Shown: one piece after another, positions 36,286 to 49,492 of the stretch
Numbering within the stretch: position 1 is the stretch's first letter
How the letters are laid out: every line of letters begins with the position of its first letter
Origin: Paulownia fortunei
Lineage: Eukaryota; Streptophyta; Magnoliopsida; Lamiales; Paulowniaceae
Length of the DNA stretch: 64,000 nucleotides
Assembly (NCBI GenBank): GCA_019321725.1
Contig: CM033107.1
Location: 16,049,445-16,113,444, forward strand
Direction: 5' to 3'
Position numbers and translations under genes: made by a program
Notes under the pieces: generated by a model
What the model was told of the DNA's origin: nothing
The model's input: only the letters and a program-made list of their open reading frames with translations
Databases searched by the model: none

Positions 36286-38588
36286 CACCCATTAACCTAA
36301 ATGCAAAACCTAAATAAGCTGATAGAGTTAAGTTAATACATGTTAACTTTTCATGAATACTAAAGTTATGTTTTTAATAAAAGTTCCCCTTTTGGCTATA
36401 AGAGAAATAACGTGAATTTATTTGTTGTTTTATTTCGTTTTAAACACACCATATATATAAATTAAAACTAAGTACATCTGTTTACAAAATCATAACAAAG
36501 CGGCTTATTTAAAAACAAAACAAAATTTTAAAAATAGATTACAAAATAGCTCGAAGCATGGCATATGAACAAATCTTTGTCCGGTTGGTCTGAAAACTCA
36601 GTCAACCTCTAAACCTGCACATTTGCACCTGTATCACATGAATCTAATGAGTTAAACCCTTAGTTAGGTGAAACTAATGAAAAAAAAAATAGCGTACATG
36701 CAAGTCACATAAATACTTAAATGTATTATTCAATTTAATAACTTTCATTCATAAATCATTATTTAGGGCTCTTGAAGTGTGGTACCCAACTAATAGTGAT
36801 AGACCGTGGTTTTAGAAACTTGTTCATAATGATTGATCAATAAGAGAAATAATATGGAATTTCTATACTTGATCTTTTAACCTCAGGTATTAGCTGTATT
36901 CTGTCTAATTCATTGTGACTTTCCTATACCAATTTTTCAACCTCAAGTATTTGCTACCATTTGTTGGGTCCGCCGGTCTCTCCGGCGTCCCTTGCCTATC
37001 CGACTATTAATCAAGTACCATACTTCCTTTTAAAAACCTCATTATATTCTTCATATATTATCATGCTTCATGAACCATAAATGCATCAAACATTACATCA
37101 TTTGACAAATAATGACAATCATATTAAAACATGAACAACATTATATGATTCTTGTGATACCATAAACGAAAGTTTCAACTTACCTCAAGTCCACTTTGTG
37201 CTAAGTGAAAAGGCCAATATTTTTGGAAGATAGGATGTGTTAAAGTCCTAATATAATCAAATCATGTACCTTTGAATATTTTTTGAATAAATCACATAAT
37301 CTATTCTAATTAAAATCACATACACTTTTCAATCTTTTGTAAATAATTCCATATCAATTGCATGACCTCAAAAACAATGCATACTCTATATATTTACTAC
37401 TAATTCAAGGCATTAAATGTTAGGGCAACCATTAAATAACTAATAATCCAAGCATAAATATTAGGGCAACCTCCAAAATTTGAACACAATCCAAAATAGT
37501 ATGAGTAAACTCGATTCTAACTTAAATTGATTTTTTCTTTCAATTAAGCAACCTAATTGTTATTATTCACAATCATTTGTAAGCACTTCTAAACATAATA
37601 TAACCATTACAAGATCATTAGAAATAAGTAAATTAAGCATATTTCATAAGGCTTTCTATTTTGATAGAAACTAACTTAACTAGCTTGGTTTTGGCTTCAA
37701 GTGTAACCCACTAAAGTTTTCAATCATAATAAATTATACTAAAACATGTAATCATCCAAGATACTACAAATTCATCTTAAGAAACATTGAAAAAGAATAT
37801 ACCTTGATTAAATTGGAAATAAGATTCAAAATCAATGGTTTTCAAGCTTAAAAGGGTGGAAACTTGTGCTACTTTGTATTTTATGGATTATTATAGATTG
37901 AATTCAATTTTTTTGTGAGTAAGAGACTGTAGAAATTTGGGAGAAAGTTTGAAGAAGAAGGCTGGTCATTTTTTAGAAGCTTCCACAAGAAAATATGGCT
38001 AAAAATGACTTGTTTGATATTTCATAGAGAGGTAAGTGGAGGGTGATGATTGGTTGACTCATGCTTGGTGTCTTCCCATACAAAGAGCCATGTTTATGGG
38101 CTAGGGAGATGACAAAAATTGATGCTTTGGTGTTATAATCAAGTGCAATACGATTTAGAATGATTTCATGCAACATAGTCAACCAACCAATCAAATTGCA
38201 CTATTTTGCATACTTTTAGTTCTTAGCAAAATGTAACATATTTCAAGCAAATATTCAAGAAAATAATTAATTTAGAATGTAACAAGTATGGAGCAATACA
38301 AATAACTCATTTCATGGCCATTCAATACATCAATCTTCCTAATCGAAATACTGAGCTTTTCACTGCAAAAATGCACTTAAGGAATATGTTAAATCAAGAA
38401 CCAAAAGTTTGATCTCATATTTCATGTACTAATGCATGTTAAAGCATAATTGGAGCATATAGTAACAATTATTCATATTTGTGCAATCATGCTATTTGTA
38501 TGTTATAATCTGATAATATACATTGATTAGATGCATATTCATGCAATATACTTATTATTGGCTATGCAGGAGATAATTGGGTATTACA
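36281..38588 (-). mobile_element. 3' LTR of chromovirus B
   Basis: It begins TATAACACCC, where the copy at 43207 has TGTAACACCC, so the terminal G is mutated. It ends GGGTATTACA. Length is 2.3 kb, family A/B. In the element's direction it lies about 1 kb upstream of the arabinogalactan peptide gene and points the same way. Confidence 0.9.
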
Positions 38589-39033
38589 ATCCTTCATTCC
38601 TTATAAAATTTTATCTTCAAAATTTGATGTACCAAATAATTCTGGATACTTATTCTGCATTTTTCTTCTCTTTCCCATGTGGCCTCTTCTATAGAATGAT
38701 TTTCCACAATACTTTAACAAGTTGAATCTTTTTTGTTCTCAACTTTTTTTCCCTTCGATCCAGAATTTACATTGGTTTCTCTTCATAAGCTAAATCAGGA
38801 GTAAATTCCAATAGTTTATAACTCAATACATGAGAGGGGTTTGAAATGTACTTTCTCAACATAGACACATGGAAAATATTGTGAACATTAGATAATGACG
38901 GAGGTAAGGCTACTCTATAAGCTTTATCACCAACTCTTTCGAGAATCTCGAATGGGCTGACATACCTTGGGCTGAGTTTTCCTTTCTTTTCAAATCTCAT
39001 GACACCTTTCATGGGAGCTACCTTTAAGAACAC
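38589..39033 (-). pseudogene. Element B integrase C-terminus and chromodomain
   Basis: The frame 38767-39033 has KLSPRYVSPFEILERVGDKA and HNIFHVSMLRKY, the GPY/F-type integrase end, and stops at a TAA after EEKPM. In the same frame beyond the stop, ILDRREKKLRTKKIQLVKV, then after a one-base shift EEATWEREE, form the chromodomain of Tekay/Del elements, which in functional relatives guides integration to chromatin. A purine tract AAGGAATGAAGGAT follows, then the LTR. Confidence 0.82.
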
Positions 39034-40072
39034 ATGATCTCTAATGGCAAACTCTAGATCTTTTCTCCATTTATTTGCATAACTTTTCTGTTTACTCTAT
39101 GCGATCTTCATTCTCTCTTATATCTTCTCCACTACCTTAGCGGTATGTTGAACTATTTCCAAACCAAGTAAGCTTTGTTCTCCAACTTCATCCCAATGAA
39201 CTAGAGATCTATATTTCCTTTCATATAATGCTTCATATAATGCCATTCCAATTGTTGATTGGTAGTTATTATTATAAGTAAACTCCTCTAATGGAAGCTT
39301 CGCATCCCAACTCCCTTAAAAATCTAGCATACAAGCTCTTGATATATCCTTTAATATCTGAATAACCCTATTTGATTGCCCATCACTTTGTGGAGGAAAT
39401 GATGTACTAAATGTAAGTTTCATTCCCATGGCACTGTGTAAGCTTTTCCAAAATATAGATGTAAACTTAGGATCTTTGTCGAACACTATTGAAACTGACA
39501 CTCTCTGTAACCTGACTAGCTCTTTAATATATTGTTTAGCATACTAGTCCATATTATATGTGGATTTCAGTGGAAAAAAGGGCTGATTTAGTTAATCTAT
39601 CAATAATCACCCATATGGAATTATACCCCTTTTGAGTTCTAGGAAATCCAAGCACAAAGTCCATTATAATGTGCTTCTATTTCCACTCTGGAATCAACAA
39701 AGACTTCAACAACCCTGATGGTCTTTGATGTTCAACCTTAACCTATTGACAAGTTAGACATTTTACCATAAATTTTTCTAGATCTCTTTTTATTTTAAGC
39801 CATTAATAATGTAGTTGTAAGTCCTTATATATTTTTGTGCTACCTGGATATACCGAGTAGGGAGTAGTATGAGCTTTTTCTAAAATATCTCCTTTCATGG
39901 CCTTATCAAATGGCACACACAGTCTCCTTTTATATCGAATAATTTCATCATCAGTAAGAGAGAAGTCTGGCCTCTTTCCAGCATCAATATTTCTTTTCAA
40001 TCTACACAAATACATATCCACCTTTTAACCTTATTTAATTCTATCTTGAAGTACAGGTGTCAATACTAAGGC
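39034..40072 (-). pseudogene. Element B integrase zinc-binding and core parts
   Basis: 39803-40021 carries the N-terminal zinc-binding part (RLCVPFDKAMKGDILEKAHT, PGSTKIYKDLQLHY). 39316-39501 carries the core with FDKDPKFTS and QSDGQSNRVIQ. In active relatives the last motif is DGQSER, whose Glu is the third catalytic residue; here it is Asn. Stops separate the blocks. The product could not integrate DNA. Confidence 0.8.
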
Positions 40073-40645
40073 TCACAATGAACACTTTTTCCCTTTAGGT
40101 ACAATTTCAAGTTCTAATCTCTGCAAATCCAGTAATATTGACTTTTGTATGACAAAAAAAAAAGACGTGCATTTTTTTCTCAATGCATTTGTAACCACAT
40201 TCACTTTACGAGAATGATAGTTGATCACATAATCGTAATCCTTCACAAGTTCTAACCATCTTCTTTGTCTCATATTCAACTCCTTTTGCGTAAAGAAGTA
40301 CTTCAAACTCTTATGATTTGTGTATATCTTACACTTCTCACCATACAAATAATGTCTCCAAATTTTCAAAGCAAAAACCACAATAGCAAGTTTCAAATCA
40401 TGGGTTGGGCAATTCTTTTCATACTCCTTCAATTACCTTGAAGCATAGGAAATAACCTTCCAATTTTGTATCAAAACAACACCCAAACCATTTTTTGAAG
40501 CATCGCTATACACCACAAATCCACCATTTTCTGTTGGAATGGTAAGAATAGAAACTGTAGTCAATTTATGTTTCAATTCCTGAAAACTTATTTTACAAGC
40601 ATTGGTCCACAATAACTTCACATTCTTTCTTGTCAACATTGTCAA
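40073..40645 (-). pseudogene. Element B RNase H
   Basis: It matches the RNase H of element [18 protein letters not shown] at the start, [31 protein letters not shown] and [10 protein letters not shown]. The third acidic position is Asn instead of Asp. One stop falls at ASR*. The last block reads NVVTNAL, where VVADAL is expected, so the fourth acidic residue is lost too. Confidence 0.82.
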
Positions 40646-41516
40646 TAAAGTTGCTATCTTTGAAAACCCCTGAACAAATCATCGACAGTACCCTGCTAAT
40701 CCTAAGAAACTCCTTACTTCTTATACATTTGTTGGTGTTGGCCACTTAGTGATAGCTTCTACCTTCCCTGGATCAATGAAAATACCATTCTTGGATACTA
40801 TATGACCTAGAATACCACTTGCTCAAGCTAAAATTCGCACTTATTGAATTTAGCATACAAATGTATTTCCTTAAGAACTTGCAACACAATCTTCAAATAT
40901 TCCTTGCGCACTTCTTTATCCATGAATAAATTAAGATGTCATTAATAAACACAATCACAAATTTATCGAGATATTGCTTAAACGCCCTATTCATTGATCC
41001 ATAAAAGCTGCAGGGGCATTGGTTAAAGCGAAAGGCATCACTAGAAATTCATAATGTCCATACCTTGTTCAGAATGCAGTCTTTTATATGTCTTCTTCCT
41101 TGATCTTCAATTGATGATACCCAGAGCGCAAATTAATTTTGGAAAATACTGATGCTCCTGCAATTGATCAAACAAATAATCTATTCTTGCAAGTGGATAC
41201 TTATTCTTGACTATTACTTTATTCAACTTTCTATAATCAATAACCGCAATGTGCCATCCTTCTTTTTCACGAACAACACAGGTTCTCCCCAAGAAGAATA
41301 ACTAGGGCGAATAAAACCTTTATCAAGTAAATCTTGCAATTGAACTTTTAACTCTTTCAAATCTGTTGGTGCCATTCGATATGGTGCTTTAATATGGGTA
41401 GTCCCTAGCATAACATCAATCACAAATTCAATCTCTCGATCTAGTGGCAGTCTTGGTAAATCGTCTGGAAATACCTCAAGAAATTCTTGAACCATATCTA
41501 CATTTTCTAGCTTCAA
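40646..41516 (-). pseudogene. Element B reverse transcriptase, decayed
   Basis: 41223-41516 reads [35 protein letters not shown] and [14 protein letters not shown]. 41107-41292 continues in another frame. Further fragments reach 40646. Short deletions break the frame repeatedly. A TGA at 40679-40681 lies at the same codon as in element A. Confidence 0.8.
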
Positions 41517-43003
41517 TTATGCTTCGACCAAGGTATCCAGTATACTTGCCAAATATCCAACACAACCTTTATTCAACATCTTTTGAGCTTTCAAAGCAGT
41601 TATAATTGGTAAGGACTGTGACAATGAGGTACCACTAAACATAAACTGTTCTTCTCTAGGTGGCTGAAAAATCACAATCTTCTTATTACAATCAATTATT
41701 GCATGATATTAGATAAGCCATTCCATACCGAGAATAACCTCAAAATTTGGCATTGGTAAAATAACTAGATCCGCATAGAGTGTCTTATCACTAATCTGAA
41801 TAGAACAAGCCCTTAACATTTGGTTGGAATTTATTTTTTCCTAGAATGGAACTGTCATATTGTACCTATGTTTAATAAATCTGGTGTAATGCCCAATTTT
41901 CTCACAAATGCATGGGATGCAAATGAATGCGTAGATCCTGAATCTATCAATGCAACTGCAGGTATCCTAAAAATTAAAATAGTACCTGTGACTACGAAAG
42001 CATCTGCATCAGCTTATTCTTGTGTCATTGCATATACTCTCCCTTGAACTCTCCCTTGTACTATTGGGCAATCATTTGCTATATGTCCAGGCTTCTTACA
42101 CTTAAAGCAACGATAAGTACAACTAAAGCATTCCCAAAATGATTCATCCCACACTTAGCACATTTAGGCCTTTTAATTGTAGTAGAAGTCTGCCCAACTC
42201 TAGGACATTTTTTATTCTCTTGATTTGATTTTTTGCTCTTATTTCTTCCACTGATTTAGATTTATGAGAGTGAATACTTGCTTCTTTTGTTGATGAAATT
42301 TCTCAATTTCTTTCTCATCTAAGTGAACCATCAAAGCCTTGTCCACCAGTTCTATGAACTATGTTATTGAAAATATTCTCACATCTCTTCTAATTTTAGG
42401 ATTAAGGCCCCTTAGGAAATGATCCATTTTCTCATTATTGTCTCGGGCGATGTATGGAACATACTTGCAACCCTATTCAATTTTTTGCACATAATCACAT
42501 ACAGACATTCCTCTTTGTTTTAACTCCAAGAATTCTTTCATTCGACCTAGCATCTCTAGTGAAATACTTATCATAAAAAATTATTTTTAACCTCTTTCAA
42601 GTTAGCTCTTCTATATTTACTATAAGTTTAGCTCCTTCCCACCAGGTTCTAGTATCATTCTTCAATAAGAAAATTGCACAGAGTACCTTCTCAACATCAT
42701 CAATTCGTATGTAGTCAAAGATAGTGTCTAAAGATTTCACCTATTCCTCTGCAACCATGGGATCAGACCCACCATTAAAATCAACAAGTTCCATCTTTCT
42801 AAATTTCTTATACATAATTTGTGAAGTCGAGCTTATGGTGAATGAAGTTGCTGATTCTGTTCTTGTCTTCTTTGTTGCATATCTAGCAATTGTTGTATCT
42901 ATTCACCATATATTCTAGTCTGTTGTTGAATGTGATCAGCCAAATTATTCACCAAACTATAATTACCCTCATGATCATCCATTGTCTTCTTTTTTGGTGC
43001 CAT
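41517..43003 (-). pseudogene. Element B gag and protease, decayed
   Basis: It aligns end to end with gag-protease of element A, starting at the same MAPK codon (43003). Frames are broken by many small changes. The TAA at 41517-41519 between protease and reverse transcriptase is at the same position as in element A. Compared with A it keeps the 8 bp near 42865 and the base near 41657 that A has lost. Confidence 0.8.
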
Positions 43004-43187
43004 GACCTGATATGCATTACCCAATCTCATTTCATTCATTAACTAATAACAAATGTATAATCACGACAATAACATAAAATGAAATTTAATCAAGTAAACA
43101 TAAAAGCAAATAAACAAATAATTGACCAAATTTCCCAGACAGGATGTGTTCATATGCCTTCTTATATATATAGGAATGACTAAACCT

Positions 43188-43201
43188 CCGTTCTGATACC
43201 A
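43188..43201 (-). other. Primer binding site of element B
   Basis: The minus strand reads TGGTATCAGAACGG, initiator methionine tRNA type with one change, five bases from the LTR. Confidence 0.85.
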
Positions 43202-43206
43202 CAAAT

Positions 43207-45120
43207 TGTAACACCCCTTAACCTAACTGCAGAACCAAAATAAGCTGATACAGTTAAGTCAAGAAATGTTAACTTTTCATCAATACTAGAGTTATGGTTT
43301 TAATAAAAGTTCCCCTTTTTGGCTATAAGAGAAATAACTTGAATTCATTTGTTGTTTCATTTAGTTTTAAACACACCATATACATAAATTTAAACTGAGT
43401 ACATCTATTTCCAAAACTATAATAGAGCAGCTTATTTAAAAATAAAGCAGACTTTTCAAAATAGCTCGAAGCATGGTATATGAACAGATCTCCATCCGGC
43501 TACTCTGGAGACTTAATCAACCTCTAAACCTTGCACCTGTATCACATGGATCTAATGAGTTAAAGTCTCAGTAAGGTGAAAATGATGCAATAACAAATAG
43601 CGTACACGCAAGTCACACATATAATTAAATGCATTATTTAATTTAATAACTTTCATTCATAAATCATTCTTTAGGTTCCTTGAAGTCTGGTACCCAACTA
43701 ATAATAATAGATTGTTGTTTTTAGAATCTATTCATAATGATTGACCAATAAGAGAAATCATATGGGGTTTCCATACTTCATCTTTCAACCTCAAGTATTA
43801 ACCATATTCTGTCTTATTCATTGAAACTTTTCTACACCGATTTTTCAACCTTAATTATTTGCCACTAGTTGTTGGGTCCGTCAGTGCCTCATGCATCCCT
43901 TGCCTACGCGATCATTAATCAAGTACCATACTTCCTTTTCAAAACCTCATTGTATTCTTAATATAGTATCATGCTTCATGAATCATAAATGTATCAAACA
44001 TTACATCATTTGATAAATAATGACAATCACATTCAAACATAAACAACATTATATTATTCTTCTGATACAACAAATGAAAGTTTCAACTTACCTCAAGTTC
44101 ACTTTGTGTTAAGAGAAAAACCAATCTCTTTGGTAGAGAGAATGTGTTAAAGGCCTAACAAAATTAAACCATGTACCTTTCAATATCCTTTTAATAAATC
44201 ATATAATTTATTCTAATTAATATCACATACACTTTTCAATCTTTTCTAAACAATTCTATATCAATTGCATGAACTCAAAAATAATGCATACTCCATATAT
44301 TACTACTAATTCAAGATATTAAACATTACGGAAGCCATTAAATAACTAATAATCCAAATATAAATATTAGCATAACCCCCAAAACTTGAACACAATCTAA
44401 AATAACTTGAGAAAACTCGATTCTAACTTAAATTGATTCTTTCTTTCAATTAAGCAACATAATTGCTATTGTTCACAATCATTTGTAGGCACTTCCAAAC
44501 ACAATATAAGCATTAAAAGATCAATAGAAACAAGTAAATTAAGCATATTTAATAAGACTTTCAATTTTGCTAGAAACTAACTTAACTAGCTTGGTTTTAG
44601 CTTCAAGTGTAACGTACTTAAGTTTTCAATCAGACAAAAATATACTAAAACATGTAACCATCCAAGATATATAAATTCATCATAAGAATCATTGAAAAAA
44701 AATATACCTTGATTAAATTGGAATTAAGCTTCAAAATCAACGTTTTCAAGCTTAAAAGTGTGGAAACTTGTTCTACTTTGTATTTTATGGATTTCTATAG
44801 ATTGAATTCAATTTTTTGTGAGTAAGAGAGTGTAGAAATTTGGGAGGAACTTTGGAGAAGAAGGCTGGTAATTTTTTAAGGAGCGTCCACAAGAAAATAT
44901 GGCTAAAAATGACTTGTTTGACATTTCAAAGAAATGTAAGTAAAGGGTGATGATTGGTTGATTCATGCTTGGTGTCTTCTCATGCAAAGAGCCACGTTTA
45001 TGGGCTAGGGAGAGGACAAAAATTGATGCTTTGGTGTTATAATCAAGTGCAATGCAGTTTAGAATGATTGTATGCAACGTAGTCAACCAACTAATCAAAT
45101 TGCACTATTTTGCATACTTT
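43207..45120 (-). mobile_element. 5' LTR of chromovirus B, truncated
   Basis: It starts TGTAACACCCC and follows the family A/B LTR until TTTTGCATACTTTT (45120). About 400 bp of the outer end are missing. The sequence beyond is an unrelated copia-type LTR, itself without its terminus, so one deletion removed both edges. Confidence 0.85.
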
Positions 45121-46160
45121 TGGTGGAACAAATGATGGAAGAGAAAATAATTTTTCTACTTAATATTTTTCTTTAATGGCCAAAAATTGAAGGCTAAAAT
45201 TAGCCTCTAATTTTCTGCCCTTATTCTATAATTATGAGACTAAAAAATTCCAAGAGTCCTAGTCTTGGTATTTTTAGTCTCCTTTTGATTGGTTGGAAGA
45301 TATTTGGTTTACCCAAAATTCTCCAACTCTATCCCTTCATATCTTTCAAATATATTTAGGGTCTCCCAAGAATTCCAAACTTTTGAGTTTCCATCATTTT
45401 TCAACAACCTTCATGGGCCTCTCGTAATCGGCCTCTTTGAATTGGACTTAGACTTTAAAATAAATTGCACAATTAATCCAATTAATTATCTTAGTTCAAA
45501 TTCAATTAGTTAATTCCACCCAGTCCACCTAATCAAATTATTCTCAATAAATAATCTAATTATTTAATTGAGTAAACTAATTTAACATTTAACTTAATTT
45601 ATAGACTACCCAATTAATTTGATCCAATCAAATAATTATTTCACTCCAATTGGACTCCCTAATCTTACTAGGTCCAATTAAATAATTTAATTTTTTAATT
45701 AAATAATAATTCAACTCATTGAATTAATTTAACCCTCAATTTATTAATCTCCATTAATTAATTGGATCCAACTCTTTAGATCAATTCATAAGTTAGAAAT
45801 GTTTCATCTCAAATTGTGTGTGACCCTTTAGATTCACAACAAGCTAGAAGTGAGCTTGCAACATTTGCAACTTATGAATCATAATAATTATTTTGATTAA
45901 TTAATCCATTTAATTAATTAACTCCTTAATTTTGAAAACCTCACAAGTCATGGAAAACACCTAGCAAGTGTATCATCACTACCTAGACTTAGGTGAAATA
46001 ACGAGTGAACCTATTTCAATTATGAGTATCATAAACGTAAGGTCCTTCCGTCAACTAATCTCCTAATTAAGTATAGTGCATGGATTAATAGTCGAAACCT
46101 TAGATTCCATTTCAAGTTTCAATGACTCATGATGAATCGTTAGAAAATCCCCATCTAATA
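45121..46160 (-). mobile_element. Copia-type LTR on minus strand, part 1
   Basis: It is the reverse complement of a diverged relative of the LTR at 17309-19361. Matching blocks include the AATTAATTGAT-rich part and AATAGGTTCAC..TTCACCTAAG..CTAG around 45980-46040. It continues after the solo LTR at 48953. The terminus expected at the left edge is missing. Confidence 0.7.
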
Positions 46161-46165
46161 TCATC
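46161..46165. repeat. Left target duplication of solo LTR C (TCATC)
   Basis: It is identical to 48953-48957 on the other side. Confidence 0.92.
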
Positions 46166-48952
46166 TGTCACAACCTCCAAATATATATATATATATATAT
46201 ATAAATAACATGTGCAATATAATTTGTGTATTTATGCATATGTATAACTTTTTTTTTCTAGTTAATTAGTTTGACATAACACTGATAAAGTAAAGTGCTT
46301 TAACATCTTGTGACAATGTATATAGATAGATAGTTATTTGAACAATAAAAAGGACTATCAAAATCATCACAAAACTCAGACTCATTTACAATGGAGTTTT
46401 GAAAGTGATATACAAGATAAGGTCACTAATATAATATAATAGACCGTAAAATGAAAAGCACAGCTTATAAAACAGCCCTAACAAGTCATCATCCATGTAC
46501 GTCGATCTTTGAAAGCCTGTAAAAGCTCTACAACTAGCAAATTGGAGGTCACAAGTCTCACCATACTTACCTACAATGTATGAACTATGTGAGCTAACGC
46601 TTAGTAAGTGAAAATCATGCATGCTAAAGCTATAATCTAACATATATGCAATGCATCTTTATGAAATCACACCAGGAATGCAAGCTCCTGAACCAAAATA
46701 GTTCATTCAAAATTATTTTCCATCATTGGGCCCTTGGCCTACCTACTATGCACCAGATAGACCTCTAAATAATATCAATAATCACATGGACATAAACAAA
46801 TTGACTCAGTCTAAGGGCCATCTCCTGGGATCACCAAAGGTCCACCCCTTGTCTTCCTCTGTGATCCTCCAGAAGTGTTCCAACCAACGGAGTCAATAAG
46901 GGCACAGTTAAGTGGTCCACCCTCTCAAGACCATGAGAGTCACGGCATCCCAAAATATCACATAAGCACGCCTCGCATGCCTCGGTGCACTAGTAGTGGC
47001 CAACCAAAATATTTTCTTTCTGAAAATAATGTCATGCATGCAAAACTTCAACTGTGAGCACGTGTTATGCATGCACATGTAAATATTGATGAATGTCATG
47101 TTCAATGACACAACAGATCCCATGCCCCACCATCCAAGTAATGTATGCACTATAAGATATTTATAATACTCATAATATACTCATCAAGACACAAAGATCA
47201 CATGAATATAGATAAGACAAGAAATACTATATCCATGCATTGTAATTGCAAATGAATTTTTACTTACCTTTAATTGATCGTATCTTACTTCTTAGTTTCT
47301 TAGCTATTACTCTCCAATCTTAGGTTTGAATAATTTATAAAAATTTAAGATATCAATCAACAAGTTCAATATGCTTAATCCTATACAAGGACCTTTAATT
47401 TTAATTTAACTATATAACAATCAAACTTTACTACTTAGGGACTAAAACCTAATACAATCTCCTAAGTACCTTGATTTCTGATCTTAAATGTATGATAAAA
47501 TCACCTAATTGATGTGTTATAACTCTTATAACAGTTCTCTAAATGCTAAACATCAATCTTATCATAGATATGTTGAAACATGCCAAGTAGTAAAGTGGAA
47601 CAAATTTCCATCTTCTGTTTTCCTTCACTGTCACAATAAGTTTCATAGCAATTTTAGCATACTTAGGTGTATTTATTCACTCTAAAATTTTTATCACACT
47701 TAGCTAACATATAAAAACATATAACCAAGCCATAGAATTGCCAAAATGCATGGATTTAGCTACCCTAATTCAGTCTCCTTCACAGCACTCCAAAACATAT
47801 TTTGCTACTTTGGCAGTTTGAGTATTTCTCCAATATCATGCTCCATTTCAATTTATAACCGATCCAAATTCATTTCAATGCTCTTAAATCATATATGGAT
47901 ATGTAAATGGTAATAATTATAGGTTTTATTCAACATACTATACACTTTTGAAGCCTAAAATACAAGAAAATAGTAAGGTGACAGTTTCTGCCACAAGTAT
48001 TTTCTATTAAGTGTTTATCACCAAAAACCCTTTCTTTGTACACCAAAATCTAACTAAAAACTTCCTAAAACTTTTATAAGAGATATTTAAATCTTAATAA
48101 ACAATAAAACCATTCAGAATAATATGAAAACCAAAGGCAAAATCGTAGATAAGTGTAATCACTTCTCCTTTGCTTTTCTTGCTTTTATTTCAACTTGGAA
48201 TCAATTTGGAGCACTTGGAGACCTTAAGGTGTATTTTTGGAAGCTGAAATGGCTAAAATAAGGGTATGGTCATAGCTTAAGGGTGAAGGGTTTGATGTGT
48301 TAGTTTGAGATGTTAGCTTAAGCTTAATAACAAAGCATGAGATGGCAAAGCTTGAGCTGTTAAATTTTAAATATGATATTTTATACAACTTATACAACTC
48401 TAATCTGGTGTTTCTCAACATTTATTTTTTTATTTACAACCTATTTTAATTTTTGTACGATCAGATAATAAATTGTACCCTAATTTCTTAACCGTTCATT
48501 CGATCTTTAAATTGATTGACATCTAATTTTTAAATAGATTGTCTAATTTTCATTTCTAAAATTATATGCACATATGGACCTTAAAATATGACACATAAAT
48601 CAAATTATATCATGTTTAATATCCCAAGTATTATTAGTTTATGGATGTATGCATTTAAAATACCTTGATCTAGTTGAATCGAAATATATTACCTTATAAT
48701 TACTTCTAAAATTATAACATATAAACTATGAATATCCAATAGATTGATCAATCTATCTCTTATCTAAATATTAAATTTCTTAATTAGGTTATAAGATCTT
48801 AACCACTAATATCATGTGATAGCATTAGAGGTCTAATGATTAAGAATGCTATATAAGATGCCGTGTAAATATTAATACAAATTAGCATATAAGTAGTATG
48901 TAATGCATGAATCATATTGGCCAAGCGAGTAGCGTGAGAATTAGATATTACA
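46166..48952 (-). mobile_element. Solo LTR of chromovirus family C
   Basis: It starts TGTCACAACC and ends GATATTACA, the same unit as 3282-6182, with a perfect 5-bp target duplication on both sides and no internal region. It arose by recombination between the two LTRs of a full insertion. The flanking sequences join into an uninterrupted copia-type LTR. Confidence 0.93.
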
Positions 48953-49382
48953 TCATCTACCTTGGCCTAGGACTTTTGAGTCATGAACTATGAAAACATA
49001 GGAGATCCATTTGTTATGCCAGATAAGTTATGAATTCTTTGTTGGCCATTAATTAACTTCCATACATATCAATGCAACATCTAACGTACCCCTTTTGTGA
49101 TCGTAGGCAATTAGAAGATACATCAAAATTGAACACAACATGCACAAGGCTACCATGGTGCCTCAAGTTTAAGGACTAATCGTGTACTATCGTAACATAA
49201 AAATTCTTATTTCTACAAACAAGTTTCCAATTAAAAACTTTCAGTGGGCCTATTCAGTGTACTTTGTCCCCTGATAAGCACCCGTACACATGCACTAGCG
49301 CCACTACACCAATGTCTATAAAGCGAGACATCCTCCTCATGCGAGCATGCATTATATTAGTGAGTCTAATGGGATATTCGAT
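48953..49382 (-). mobile_element. Copia-type LTR on minus strand, part 2
   Basis: It resumes directly after the duplication: TACCTTGGCCTAGGACTTTTGAGTCA mirrors the LTR at about 17870-17890. It runs into the assembly gap. No coding sequence. Confidence 0.7.
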
Positions 49383-49492
49383 NNNNNNNNNNNNNNNNNN
49401 NNNNNNNNNNNNNNNNNNNNNNNNNNNNNNNNNNNNNNNNNNNNNNNNNNNNNNNNNNNNNNNNNNNNNNNNNNNNNNNNNNTTTAATACAA
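49383..49492. other. Assembly gap
   Basis: A run of 110 N. Frames drawn across it are meaningless. Confidence 0.99.
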
